A stretch of 64,000 nt of DNA from Struthio camelus (taxonomy: Eukaryota > Chordata > Aves > Struthioniformes > Struthionidae), in NCBI RefSeq assembly GCF_040807025.1, contig NC_090943.1, positions 26,193,213 through 26,257,212 of the forward strand, written 5' to 3'. The notes beneath the pieces are model-generated. The model was not told the origin of the DNA, ran no database searches, and was given only the letters and a program-made list of their open reading frames with translations. Position 1 is the first letter of the stretch; each line of letters begins with the position of its first letter. Shown in pieces: positions 14,781 through 27,200 of the stretch. Position numbers and translations under genes: made by a program.

Positions 14781-16979
14781 ATAGAGTTTAACCTATGAAT
14801 TTAAATTGACAAAGATCAAAATTATTGGTAACTAATGATTCTGCAGCATGCTACATGAAGTTTGTAGGACTAAAGAAGCACCATGAAGAAAGACGCTGAT
14901 CACATTTATTAGGTAAGTATTGCTATTACAATTTCTAGTTCAGAAAAGGTAAGGTCAAGTACAGTCAATTTGTGACTATCTTCATAAAATCTCATGTACC
15001 TGAAAGCTACATAAAAGCTCAGTTTTAAGGCGAAAGCCCTTAAAACAAGACCCCCTGTCCACATACCTGGGAAAGCAGATTTTTTTCACTTAATGACTAA
15101 ATATAAATGAGATTTTGAGAACAAAAATTGTTGTGTTCTCCATTCTGCAGGGGATTCAGGAAGAGCTCAAAACGATGCTAGGTATGCCAAACGTGTAATC
15201 CACAGAATGCACAGGGTCCTGTGATCCAGCACAACTGTTTCACAGATTAAGGTTTGTGAGACAGGATTAAAGAAAATGGTCGCTCCTTCTGTGATTTTGA
15301 GGAGGTTTTTTTTACTTGATAACAGACCGTAGGCAAAATAACGCATGTTTCCCTCAGAATTCTTCCAACATTCTAAAGGGTAAATTTTGAACTGTTCTAC
15401 TTCAGCTGATTCTATTGAATATAACGGTGGAAGTATCTCCATCTGGTGGCACTTTATTGCACTGAAAAGCATATCCTTGGCATTGGTTGAATCTCTTTGT
15501 CCTTTAAAAGATAAATAAGAAAATGTAAGAGTAATATATCAACTTTTTAGAACATCTGGACTTCAGGTATGTTGGTGTAGTTATTTCTTTCAATTTCAAA
15601 TACCTTTATGCCAGCTTCCTAGTATTGTAATGAAGTATTGTGTGCATGTTCAGAAAAGCACAGAAAGAAAACTCACTCACATTTTTTAGTTATTTTAATT
15701 CTACTTTAAAATTAAGCTATATTATTAAAATGTTTCCAGCTTAATTTTTAAACATTTCAGTTGAAGCTATTTCTTTTCTAGACTGAGAAAATATTGCACA
15801 TCAACTACAAATTTCAAAGAACTGCTGCTGGAAGTTTTAAAATACTGGTGCAAAGAGATTTTATAGCTTGCTCTTGCTAAAGTTGGTAACAGCCAGTGTA
15901 CTACCTAGTGATTTATATCACGAGAGAAAAGAAACAGAGCGGTAAAACTGGGATCTGGTGTAGCAGTACCTTTGTGATTTTCAAGCTGTCATACACAAGC
16001 ATTTGAAGCTAAAATCAGAGCAGAAAAAGCAGGAACTGAAGCATTATTTAGCATAAAACTCAGAATATGTACTGACTATGCGTAAATCAGTTCAGAGAAT
16101 TTTAAAACGCTAGCAGCCATCTGTATGACTGAATTACAGCTATCGCTGTGACTGCACATCTGCACACTCTTACGTAAATAGGATTCACTGAAAAATTGAA
16201 TCACTCTCTGCATCACTGATTAGCAGTGTCTGAAGTAAGGAAAAAATTGAGTGATGTTCTACAGTCAAGTTGACAGTGAACGGGCTCACAGTCCTGTTAC
16301 TTAAGTTCAAGTGGTATGGCATACCCACTATGTGATTAAACAGCCAACGCAAATCAAAAGATAGAGAGGGTAGAATCAGTACTACCTCATTAAAACAGTG
16401 TGTCTTTTTAGAAGAGCAGATGCATTTTTAAAGCACAGAAGTTAGTAAATAAGCCATCTAACTACCCTAAAACTTCAGAGTCCTAAATGATTATAGTGTA
16501 ATTTCAGTAATTTTTAGCACTGTGTATGAGCAACCACGTGTACAGTGGTATAAAAGATTCCAGAAAATGCAAAACGGCACATTTCAAAGGAAATATTTTG
16601 TTAAGTTGCTTAACTTTCTGCTCTTGTTGGCATGAGCTTGCTCGGTGCTGAAGTGAATCTAGTGGTAATGTCAATGGATTTAATGCTGTCATCTCACAAG
16701 TTACATAGGAGAGAGCAGTATTACTTCATTTCTCCTTTTTGAGCTTAAGCTGTTGATTGATTAAATGCAGTTGAACTAACCTTAGGTAGCATCTCTGCTG
16801 GTATCTCTGGAGAAGTCTACATGTTAATCTGTTGTTGGATTTGACCTCCTGCTGTGTGTTAAGAAAGCTCAGCACATTAATTTAAGGCTCCGCTAGCCAA
16901 CAAGCTATAGCCCCTGCTACTCTCAACAGCCATACTGATTCAACGTTACTAAATTCAAATAGTATTCATCTTAAGAGAA

Positions 16980-17200
16980 CAAAGCATGAGAGCACAGGGT
17001 AATCTGATATACTTGCATTGGTATCCAAGGTGAGCACAGGGATTACGACACTCGGCTGATCCTTGAAGAACTTTGATAACCCTCTTGCCATCTGCAGCTT
17101 CCCCACCTTTTCTGTCTCACTTAACAATTCTCCTACTAATCCCCCTTTTTTCATTCTTTTCTATATAATACCACATCATGTGCTTTACTGAAGTCACGCT
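16980..17200 (-). mobile_element. Ancient CR1/L3-type LINE remnant, RT segment (copy A)
   Basis: Read on the - strand, about 17,195-17,170 gives DFSKAHDVV, a worn form of the DFSKAFD block that carries the first catalytic aspartate of LINE reverse transcriptase. After it, the DNA aligns by eye with copy B (17.4-18.2 kb), for example the shared GGGGATTAG stretch and GTGAGA downstream. Stops and indels are frequent, so this is an old, inactive fragment. Confidence 0.5.
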
Positions 17201-17399
17201 AGCACAACCTAACCTGCATGTATTTAAGGACGCCCAAACTTTACTTACTGTTCGGGTCAGACTCCCAAATCCTTCACATATTATGAAGCTTAAATCTGTA
17301 CAAAATATTCTGCTGATATATTTGTAAGCATTTGCATAGTAACATAGAAAAGAAAGGTTCTCCTGAATCATAGAGTTCCCTGCCACTGCAGAAGGCTCT

Positions 17400-18330
17400 C
17401 CTGCACAGTTGTCTCATAAATTTAACAAGCACCATATTAAAAACAGGTATGTTTTTGCTCCCACTAAATTCATGGAAAAGCTGTTTCAGAATGTGATTGC
17501 TCTACTGACTAGAAACATTATTCCAATTTCCTGAATAAATTTACTAATAAATAGTTCATATCTGTTTGTTTTCGTGCCAGCATTGTCCTGCAAATTAAAT
17601 GGTTTCCATCCCTCATGTTTTCTTTCCTGATATATTTATAGACAGCACACCTATCTCCTCTCTTGTTTTATTCAAGTAAACAAGCAAAGCCCCTTCTAAA
17701 ATCTTTTCCTATGAAAGGCTCTCAATCCCTCTAGTGATCCTTCTGGCGTTTCTCTACCGCTGTTTCAGTTCAACCTTCTTGATTTATTTAGAACTATAGA
17801 ACAATTATTTAGAAATGTTCACAGTATCCCAAATGAAACCTCACCAGGGCCTTAAACAGTGATATGAACACCTCCCTGCTTTAACCAGAAACACCTCTCC
17901 TGAAATATTCTCTGGACTTGTGATGATTCCCATATCATTATAAGCATATATCATTACCAGATTTCATCAATATACTCTTACCAATTTTATCAGGGATACC
18001 AGGAAAAATATTGAAGAGGATCATCCCAAAACCACTCCTTGAAGCCTAATATCTTCCTTTTTAACTTGACTTGTGGCAATCTCACTTTACAGTTTCTCTC
18101 CTAATCCCCATGTTTCCATTCCTTCCCAGGTGACACTACATCAAATGCTTTATTGACACTTTTTTCTAGATCCAGATATTTCTGGCAACTCTGTATTTTT
18201 CTAAAGCTCTGCATACAGTTTAGACCAGACTTCCAGGTCTGTGGTTGGCCAGATCACTTTTCTCTTTTTAAATACAAGCAGCTACAGCCCAACCTCAGCC
18301 CATCCAACTTTAAACACTTAGCTGAGAGAG
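17400..18330 (-). mobile_element. Ancient CR1/L3-type LINE remnant, 3' half of ORF2 (copy B)
   Basis: On the - strand a decayed series of CR1-type ORF2 blocks appears in the correct order: NKAFDVVS near 18,150 (RT block A), LFNIFPGIPDKIG near 17,980 (the LFNIFINDL-type block), RFHLGYCEHF near 17,830 (the LRPHLEYC-type block), a KRQKDH stretch (the QRRATK-type block), then KRGDRCAVYKYI (the RRGDLI-YKYLKG block), and a NRYELF...F tail near 17,540. Many stops and frame changes break it. The match is by motif order only; no alignment was run. It is clearly older than the CR1 copy at 52.6-56.8 kb. Confidence 0.65.
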
Positions 18331-18339
18331 ACAGGGATC

Positions 18340-20400
18340 CACAGGGAGCTGTTCAAGATGCGACTTGCTCTTGGTAGATGCCTCTCTCCACCGAGTAGAA
18401 AGAGTGTCAAAGCCAACAAGCCTCCTAGCTAGGACCCCTCAGGCCTTAAATACGATGCCAGACCTGTGTTTGCTACTTTCCAGTCGTTTGGTAACACGCT
18501 TAACAGATCTGTTCAAAACTCCTAGTTTTTACGTATCACCTGTTTCAGAATGTCAGATGTAGTCCACATGATCCGAAAGCACGACTCAAATGTAAAACTC
18601 AATAGTTTTGCATTTGTTGGCAGTTGTAGTAATTTCTGCTTCTATTCTGTCATTCACCCTGTCCATCTAACCTTTGCCCACATGGTCAAACTACTTTGAC
18701 ACTGACGAAAGGCATTCATTTAATTTTGGGGATTTAACTTACGCTCGCTAGATGACAGTCACATCTTTTTCTGCTCTCTCATTTATATAACTGAAAAATC
18801 TGCTTTTAAGATTCCATTACAATACAATACAGGCATGTCCAGTCTGTAGAAATTTGAAGTATTTCAGCTGAAATAGAATTCATAGCTGATTGGTAAAAAA
18901 CACAAGGAACTGCAGAAAAAGCAGATCAAGAATAATTAACAGAGCGAAAAGCTTTTGAATGTATTTTTTCCCGTACAAGTCTCCCATACAATTTTTTCCC
19001 TTCTAAAAATACTATTAAAAGCTCCCATTCAATATGATGCTTCAAGACAAAAAGAAAATTCATACTGTAGTATCCTGTAAATTTGTATTCACTTGCAGTA
19101 TTTTATTCACTCATCAAGACCATCGAAAGCCATCATGAATAATCATTCTGAATGACAGCCATACCTCTTCTGTACACTCTTCCGAATAATCCAGTTGCGA
19201 AATAAACAGTTTGTTTTTTAAGTCTGAGAGAGGAACTATGGGCAGCTGAAAACCACAGAATTAGGAATTTGGATTTATTATTCATTCTTCCTGATTTATT
19301 TAAAAAAAAAATCGTTCTTTTTCCTAATTTATATCTCAAATCTTAGCAAATTGAAGGTTTCTTTACACTAACCAATTAATAACCATGTAGAACTACATAT
19401 ACATTTCTTCTAAATACAGCTATTGTCCTTTCATTATTTACAAAGTAAAGCTTAAATAAAATAAACTAAAATAAGAAGTCCAAACAACAACATACAAAAG
19501 AATCAAAATAAGCAGCTACTATTTTGCACATATTTTGTAAACCCGATTTCCACATATGGTGTCCTAGGCCATGAAGCAATTAAGACAAATTTATATTCTT
19601 AAAATAGCCCTGGACAACACTTGTACACTGTGATACATCCTGGCTACTCATCCAATGTTCTGTTGGGCTGCTTAGCATGTATATGGCACAGTGCTGTTTT
19701 GTAATCTGTTTGCATTACGTAGCAGATAAAATCAGGTGTCAAATCTATTTTAAGTATTAAATTACTCTAAAAGGTAATGACTCCCCTTATGTTGCTTACA
19801 AATGAACTTAAGAAGATGTAACCTACTAGAAAGGCTGGAACAGGTGAAAGATGGAACAGAAGAAGAAAAAATACTTACTTTGTCCATAATGATTGATTTG
19901 TGCTTTAGAAAAAACAGTGAGAATATGCTAATAGTATCTGAAAAATACTTTTCTACAAAATAAAGATTTATGAAAGACCTAATTTGGGGGCATTTTTTTT
20001 GCAACAGTTCTACCCCTCTGATCTTATTAATTCCATTATTTAAACATTAATTGCTCACTTGCAACCATTTTAAAACATGTAAAACACTATGCAACTTATT
20101 AAAAGTGTGTACTTTCAACACTGTGATCCTCATCCTGAAAAAAAAGCTCTTTGAAAGTTCAGGCCCTAATTTGCTGAGGGAAACACTTAAACAATTTGTT
20201 CAACAGGCTTTCCAGGGGCCAGGTGCAGAGGCCAAGCCAACAGCAGACTTCGAACATAATCGGGAAAGAGTTTCCAGGGAAAACACACCGTTAGAGCTTG
20301 CGCCTCTTGCCAAAACCTCGCAGCTGTCGGAGGTCGAGGCCCAGTTCTCCCCTCAGGAGCCCCTGCCCGAAACACCCCTACGCTCCTCGGTATGAGGATT
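18340..20400. other. Intergenic sequence upstream of GTPBP10
   Basis: AT-rich, gene-free sequence up to the edge of the GTPBP10 CpG island. I saw no domain, RNA gene or repeat in it that I can name. Confidence 0.6.
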
Positions 20401-20401
20401 T

Positions 20402-21240
20402 GGGGGGGGGGGGGGGACTGAAGCGGGGAGCCGGCACGCCGCAGCTCCAGCAGGCAGCGCTGCCCCTCGCCGTGCCAGCGGCGCCGGGCGGACCGGCTTC
20501 CTCGGCCGCAGCCGGGCGCCACCGGCTCCCTCAGCGGCGCCGCGCTCCCCCGGCCGCCAACGGCCCCGCTCCCGAGGGCGGCAACGGCCGCGCATGCGCA
20601 CGCGCGCGGGTCCGCCTCGCCCACAGCGCCGCCGGCCCCGGTCGCGGAGGGTGCGATCGCGGCACGGTCACCTCGCTCTCAGCCTCCTAGGTGGCGGGGC
20701 TGCCGCCCTCACCCCCACCGCCGCCGCCAGCCCTCGCGCGGCCCGGCGGAGGCGTTGGCTCCACCATGGTGCGGGGCGGCGGGGCGGCGCTGCGGAAGGT
20801 CAGTGCGGGCGAGGCCGGGGCCGGGCGCTGTGTGCGTGCCTATGGCCGCCGCCTGCCTGCCGCCGGCGGGAGGCGGCGCTGGCGCGGGGGAAGGGCCGGC
20901 GCGGCGCCCCGGCCCCGGCGGGTCGCTCCGTGGGCGGCTTCGGGCAGGCGCCTGCCTCCCTGGCGCCGAGCAGCCCGCCGGGGAGCCCCAGGCCCGAAGG
21001 CGCCGCCGCCTCCCGCGCTGCCGCACAAGCGCGTTTGGGGGGGGGGGGGTGAGGGGCCGCGGCGGCGGCGAGAGGCCGAAGGGGGCGGCGGCGGCGGCGG
21101 CGGGTGCCCGCTTCCCCCCTCCCCGCCGTGCTCGGGGCCTGGCGCCGGCGGCGGCTCTGCGGGCCCGGCCGGGCCGGGGCCGGGGAGCGCGCAGCGCCGA
21201 GCGGCCCGCCGTGCCGCTCGCTGCTAGGGAAGCAACGTCC
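20402..21240 (+). promoter_or_regulatory. CpG island: GTPBP10 promoter and first exon
   Basis: Base composition changes sharply from AT-rich to very GC-rich with dense CpG. The island begins with a run of 15 G (20,402-20,416) and has a second G run at 21,037-21,049. A palindromic GCGCATGCGC at 20,590-20,599 matches the NRF1 binding motif and lies about 170 bp before the GTPBP10 start codon. The long reading frames here on both strands are products of GC content. Confidence 0.85.
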
Positions 21241-24200
21241 TACGTTTCTCATAGGGAAAAAAAAATGAGCAGGAGCGTTGCATGCCTGTTTCCTGAGCTT
21301 ATTTTTTCTTGTTGTTTGCCAGCGCTGCGGTGTAGAAGTGCCATATAAGCAATTTTTACTGCTTTGTGTCTGATGGCTGTATAAAATGAATGAGTAAAGT
21401 TAATAAATAAAGTGCAATGCGCATGTGAAACGTGTTTTTTGTTTTGTTTTTTGTTAGTACTGCAGCTTTATAGATGACTTACGGCTCTACGTGCGAGGAG
21501 GGACTGGTGGAATGGGCTATCCTCGCCTAGGTGGGGAAGGAGGGAGAGGTGGCGATGTCTGGTTCGTTGCTCAGGAAAGAACGACGTTGAAGAGCATTAA
21601 AGACAGATATCCCCAGAAGCGGTTTGTAGCTGGAGCAGGAGCCAACAGCAGGTAGGAATGTATTTGATAAAGGTTATTGCATGTTTCTTTTCTACAGAGC
21701 AAAATGCCACCTTAAGTTATTAAACCTGGTTTAACTTCTCCCAGTGTTAGGGCATTAAAAGGTGAAAAAGGAAAAGACTGTGAAGTTCATGTGCCTTTGG
21801 GGATTTCAGTTCTTTGTGATGATGGAAAGCAGATTGGTAAGAACTTTTGCTTTGTTTTAATGTATCTAGTAGATGTGATTATATTTATCAATGGTATCTA
21901 GCAAACTTCTAACATTCTGAAGTAGAATGTTTTAAGATTACATATGTCCTAAAAACATATACGTGTCTTTTTGCTTTTCTTGGGCAAGCAAGTACTGACA
22001 ATAATTACACTGGGGGGACAGCTGGAAAAGCAAGGTCCCCTTTTAGAAACTAGCGGTAGTTAATTTGTATTGCTGTATGCAGCAGAAAGAAAATTATTTT
22101 TTCAAGCAACTTATTCTAACACTTTAACCCTTAGGGAAATGCTATAGCAGGCATCTTCATGAAAAAGTATGGAACATCTGAGTTTGGTATTTAAAGCATG
22201 TATGTAGTTCTTAGGTTCAAAGTATCCTTTTTTTCTTTTTTAATCAAAACTGCTATAGCGACAGCTTCATCAATACTTACAGATTTGTCTTTGGGCTCCT
22301 AAGTATTGGAGGCTTCAGAACTGTCCTCTTAGCCATACTTTGCCTGCCTGTACTTAGCAGTTCTTCTTGACGTTAATACCTATATGACAGAAGGGAAATA
22401 TTTGGTGTATATTTGGTCTCATTTGTTTCTAAACAAAGACGGAAACTCTGTTACTCCGTCAGTGCGCAGCTCTTGCAAGGAAGCTTGATGAAAATTCTCC
22501 TTTCAATAAAGACAGATTTAAGTGGGAAAATCAGAACTAAATTATTGTGGGAAATTATGCTTTTTCATTAGTTAATTTATTTTCAGGAGAGCTTAATACA
22601 GCAGGAGAAAGGTGCCTAGTAGCTCGTGGAGGTCTCGGAGGGTCTTTGGCCACAAACTTTCTGCCTTGCAAGGGTCAGAGGCGAATTGTTCATCTCGATC
22701 TGAAACTTATAGCAGATGTTGGCTTAGTTGGGTAAGTACTGTAGTTCTGTAGTGCAGTTTGACAGCTGAGATGTCAGAAAATAAAGTAGTACGTTTGAAA
22801 TGAGTTTGCAAAGAAATTCTAGAGTTGGTGAATGAGTGTCAGTGTAGGTTTACCTTACTGCTTAAAATGCTTGCAGTTTGCAAAAATCATGGACAATTTA
22901 AACCCATTAAAATCAATTTTAAAATTTGGCAAATATTGGTTATACTTTTGTGGGTTTGTTCTGCTTCTTGCATCAGGGTCATAAGTTAATATAATTAAGT
23001 TTAGCAATTAAAGTGATGGTCACAACGTTTAGATAAAATTTATGAAGTAAGTAGGAGGTGCGAAAGAAGCCAAGACACTATCCATTTTGCATCTCCTGCT
23101 TTATGTTACTGGCACAAGTAGATCTTTTTGGTAGTAGTTTTAGTGAACATTTCAAAGGGCATGAAATCTGTTCTCCCAAATAGACAGTATGGAACATTGG
23201 AAGGAAGTAATTGCTAACTAGAGCTGTAGAGCTTCCATTTCTTTTGCTCTGGTGCTTTTCAGTGTTGCTGATTAATAGCAAAACATATAAACGTATTTAT
23301 TTGGAGAAAGCTTTTAACAAACTAAAACTGCAAAAGTAATGGTTTACTCAGCATCTACTAATGTTTCTTTTCCCCTGTGATCCCTGTTTACAAAAACCTT
23401 AACAAGCGTAAAATGAGAAAAGCAGTTTTAGATGGAAAAAAAATCTTACTGGTATATACCTTTATTGGTGTATACCCTTAAAGCATGGAAATGTGAAGAC
23501 AGCATGATTTGCTAGCGAGAATTTTCTTATTTGCTTGTTAGAAATAAGTCAACAGTTCTATTAATATCAGAATCATCTGCAATTCTATCATTTTCAAGAG
23601 GTCTTCAATAGTTATATGATGCAAAATATTTTTCTGCTTTTAGAGTTTGTGAAAAATACAGAGGCTTTATGACACATCATAAAACTGCTTATGACTGCTT
23701 CTTTAATCCTGCAGTTGAGTTTGTATTTTAGCTGACAGTTTCACTTTAAAAAGTATAGAAAAAGTCATTATCCATTAATTGGAGGAGAATCTTATTTTCC
23801 TGTTGAGAGTATGAATCAACCTCAGATACTTTGTAGCTGTACTTTGATCTCTGAGTTTGTTGTTTTTACTTCAGTAGATTCACAAGTGCTTTTACAAGCA
23901 CTTTACAAGTGCTATTAGATCAGGCCAAAAAACACGTAGACTTGAGAAAGGATCATCAGGTCTGGGTACAGATTGTGATGTATAGTGTAGGTTGCAATTT
24001 AAACTTCAAAGAGCATATTGTGCCTCACTGGAAGCAAAATACTTGCCTGAGGAGATGACCAGAGTAACCTTCCGAAACGTCTTTAAGGCACCTTTCAACA
24101 TCAGAGAGCGTTAAAACTACCTTCAGTAATTTTCTTGCTATAAAAAGAGCCATTATGTCTCTTTCTTTATGAAGAATAAAGCCCCTTAATGTAAGATTAA

Positions 24201-27200
24201 TCTTGTTTTTCATTAGCTTATGTTCTCATTAGCTGTCCCTGTTAACAAGTTATTCTTTGTGCATGTGTTGACATGGAGAGTGTATAGCTTTTTGCGTATG
24301 TCGCCTTTTCAGTGACACGTGCCTTTGGAACTTATGACCAATAATCAGCTGCCTATTGACACGGATTTCTTTGATCGCTGTTGTAATGAAATGCTGTGCT
24401 GAGTAACAGACTGTAAATTCGACTTAAACAGAAGTCCTGTATGATTTCTGGTTTGCAACAGATGGCTGTAAATAAGGACTATCGTCTGTACTCTGCTTGT
24501 AACAGAAGCTTGAGGTTTGTTATTGGTCAAGGCTCCTGTGTCTTTTACAACTCAGCTTAATCTTTAAAATAAGCTTGTGTTATAATTTCAGTTTTAACTT
24601 AAGTTTCCAATTCAACAGATAGATGTATTCCCTGGAAAACTTTACGTAAAAGCTACCATTTCCCTTAAGGGACTTCTTTGTTGTAGTGTGCAGGTATAGC
24701 TGCTCCTTGTAAAAGGAAAAAGTTGCAACAGTCAGGACTGCACCAACCAGCTTTTGGGGCTTCACAGGTATGTTTTTATTTGGAAAATTAGCTATAGAGA
24801 ATGAATACAGGAAGGCCTGGATACTCGTGCTGTTTTTCTTTCCAAGTGACTTTAAAAGATTTCAGCTCAAATCTATTCCATGTGTTAGTGTACTTATGTA
24901 CCTCGCCTGCCTGCAGCCCTGTGAAGCATTGTTACATTTATAAAAGTGGTTTAGAACTGATTAAAAATCATAATGATTTGTGTTCAGAAAAATTCTCTGT
25001 GGAGATGAGTCTATAACATTGAGGCTGAATAAAGAAATACATTGTATTTGGTAATAAAATACACAGGTATCAGAGAAGTGTTTATTCAATATATAAATGC
25101 TGTCTTTCCTTCTAGGTTTCCAAATGCAGGAAAATCATCTCTGCTGAGCAAGGTTTCTCATGCCAAACCTGAGATTGCAGATTACGCATGTAAGTTCATA
25201 CTCTTATTTATACTGCTGTACCATTTCATAAGAGCAAGAAGTCTTTTCTATGTCTCGATCTACAGGTTTATAACAGAGAACAGGAAATAACCATGTTATG
25301 TGCTAAATATGTTATATAGATTTTTAATTCCTAGAAATACTTTAAAGAGGTAACTTGCTATTTCAGTATCCAGTTCCTTCTGTCACGTCAGTTTTTTATG
25401 TGCATCATGCATCACCCCATAGAGCTTGAACCTATTGGTACCAAGTCTTAAATTTTCTGGTAATTAGGACAATAGAAATATTGCAGGTAGAAACGTAAAG
25501 AAATTATAACCAGATGAAGCTGGAGGAGACAGTCATCTGCCCAGTATCTACATCTGAGAGGCCCCAGAAGTAGGTGACTGGGGAGGAGTATAAGAACATA
25601 GCAAATATATGAGATACGTCCTCTCTGTCGGCATCCAGGCTAAACCATTTGAGTTTCTGTCCTCAGCCAGACATGGTTTTTATGTATTCAATGATCTTCA
25701 GTGTACTTGTCCAGTCTCCCCATAAGTAATTAAGTTTTTCAGCATCCACACGTCTTATGGCAGGGGGTTCGATAGCTAGATATGTTGTTTGAAGGCTACA
25801 TCCTTTTGTTTGTTTTGAATTTGCCACCACATAGTTTTAGTGATGGCCCTTAATGCTTATGCTAGAAGAGGTAATAACTCCTGTTCATCTTCTCCTGCCA
25901 CTCATGCGTCTGTGCAGCTTTTGGTATTCTTCCTCAGGTGTCTCTTCTGCAGAGGCAAGTCCTAGCTTGCTTTGCTTTTCCTTAGCTGGAAATCATTCTG
26001 TACTTTGGATCATCCTTTCTGTATCTGTCTTTTCTGGCTCCTCTATTTCCTTTACTGGGATGAAGGGAACAAACAGAACTGCACACGGTGCCAAGATTTG
26101 ACGAAACATTGTTTTACTGAGTGGTCTAATGGTATTCTCCCTTGTCTTGCTTTTGATTTGTTCCATTTGCCTTTTTATTTATTTATTTATTTTGCTATGG
26201 GAAGTCTTGTTTTATATAAATAGGAAGTGAGAAAGTTCTGCTGCACTTAAGCGTTTTCTGTTTTAAAATGTTTCAAACACTTTTGTTTCCTTCCCCTCCT
26301 CTTTTTTTTTTTCCCCTTGCTATAGTTACAACAATAAAGCCTGAACTAGGAAAGATCATGTATGCAGATTATAAGCAGGTTGGTATGAAAGTTGAAACTG
26401 TTTGTTCATTACGGGTGTATATAATGGCATGCTATGTCGTTCAACGTCATTTCAGAAAGAAAAAGGAAACTTCCTACCTGTGTTGTTTCATATGTATATA
26501 TCATGCATACATATATAATACAATTACATGGATTTTATGGAAGTTTATCCAATTGCTGCAGGTCCATACCAGTGAGTGAAGAGGAATATAGCAAATATAG
26601 CTAAGTTGCCATAATTTACTGTTCTGGCTTTGTGGATAGGCTACTCTGATTTTTTTTTTGTTTGTTTGTTTTAAGTTAAAAGAATAAAATGAAATAGTAT
26701 GAAGTGTGGGTGATTGCCCCAACAGCCAGGATAGTGCACTACCTGAGTCCACTTCCTTTTGTGGTAGGCTGTAGCTTAGAAAGGCTGGTGGTACTAGTGC
26801 CCCACCACCTTGCTTTTTGTCAACCCAAGTCTAATCAGATTCTTCAGATAAATTTAACAAATAGTTCTGTGGTGCTTGGAATCCTTTCTACAGCATGCAC
26901 TGGGCGGGGGGGTTGCCCAATCCAAAGTGAGACTCTTAACGGTTTCCTTGCAAGTAGATTTTGGTACAGAATTGGGCCCCAGGTTTATTTAGGGCTAGAG
27001 CAAACATTTCGATTCCTCAAGCTTGAATCTTCTTTGATGTATTTCTGTTTTGTTTTTTTTTTAAGTATTTGTGGGCTCATCTCTTCCAAGATAAAAGGCA
27101 AATGCATGAAAGGGTTGCAGATGAGTTAACCAGAAAAGCATACTTCAGATGTGAAAAGACAGAAAACTCTTTTCCCTCTCAGAATCGATGATCTTAAGGG

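Larger units (their letters stand above)
10930..16965. other. Intergenic region, no gene recognised
   Basis: AT-rich sequence with scattered short reading frames, none showing a recognisable domain, codon bias or paired splice sites. Two small tandem duplications occur: an imperfect 31-bp unit at 12,258-12,319 and a perfect 15-bp unit at 14,751-14,780. Distal regulatory elements cannot be excluded by reading alone. Confidence 0.6.

Noticed and set aside
20187-21348. Many long reading frames on both strands of the GTPBP10 CpG island
   Set aside because: High GC lowers stop frequency. They are Ala/Arg/Gly/Pro-rich, overlap in several frames and lack any domain; the real coding part is the 11-codon GTPBP10 exon 1.
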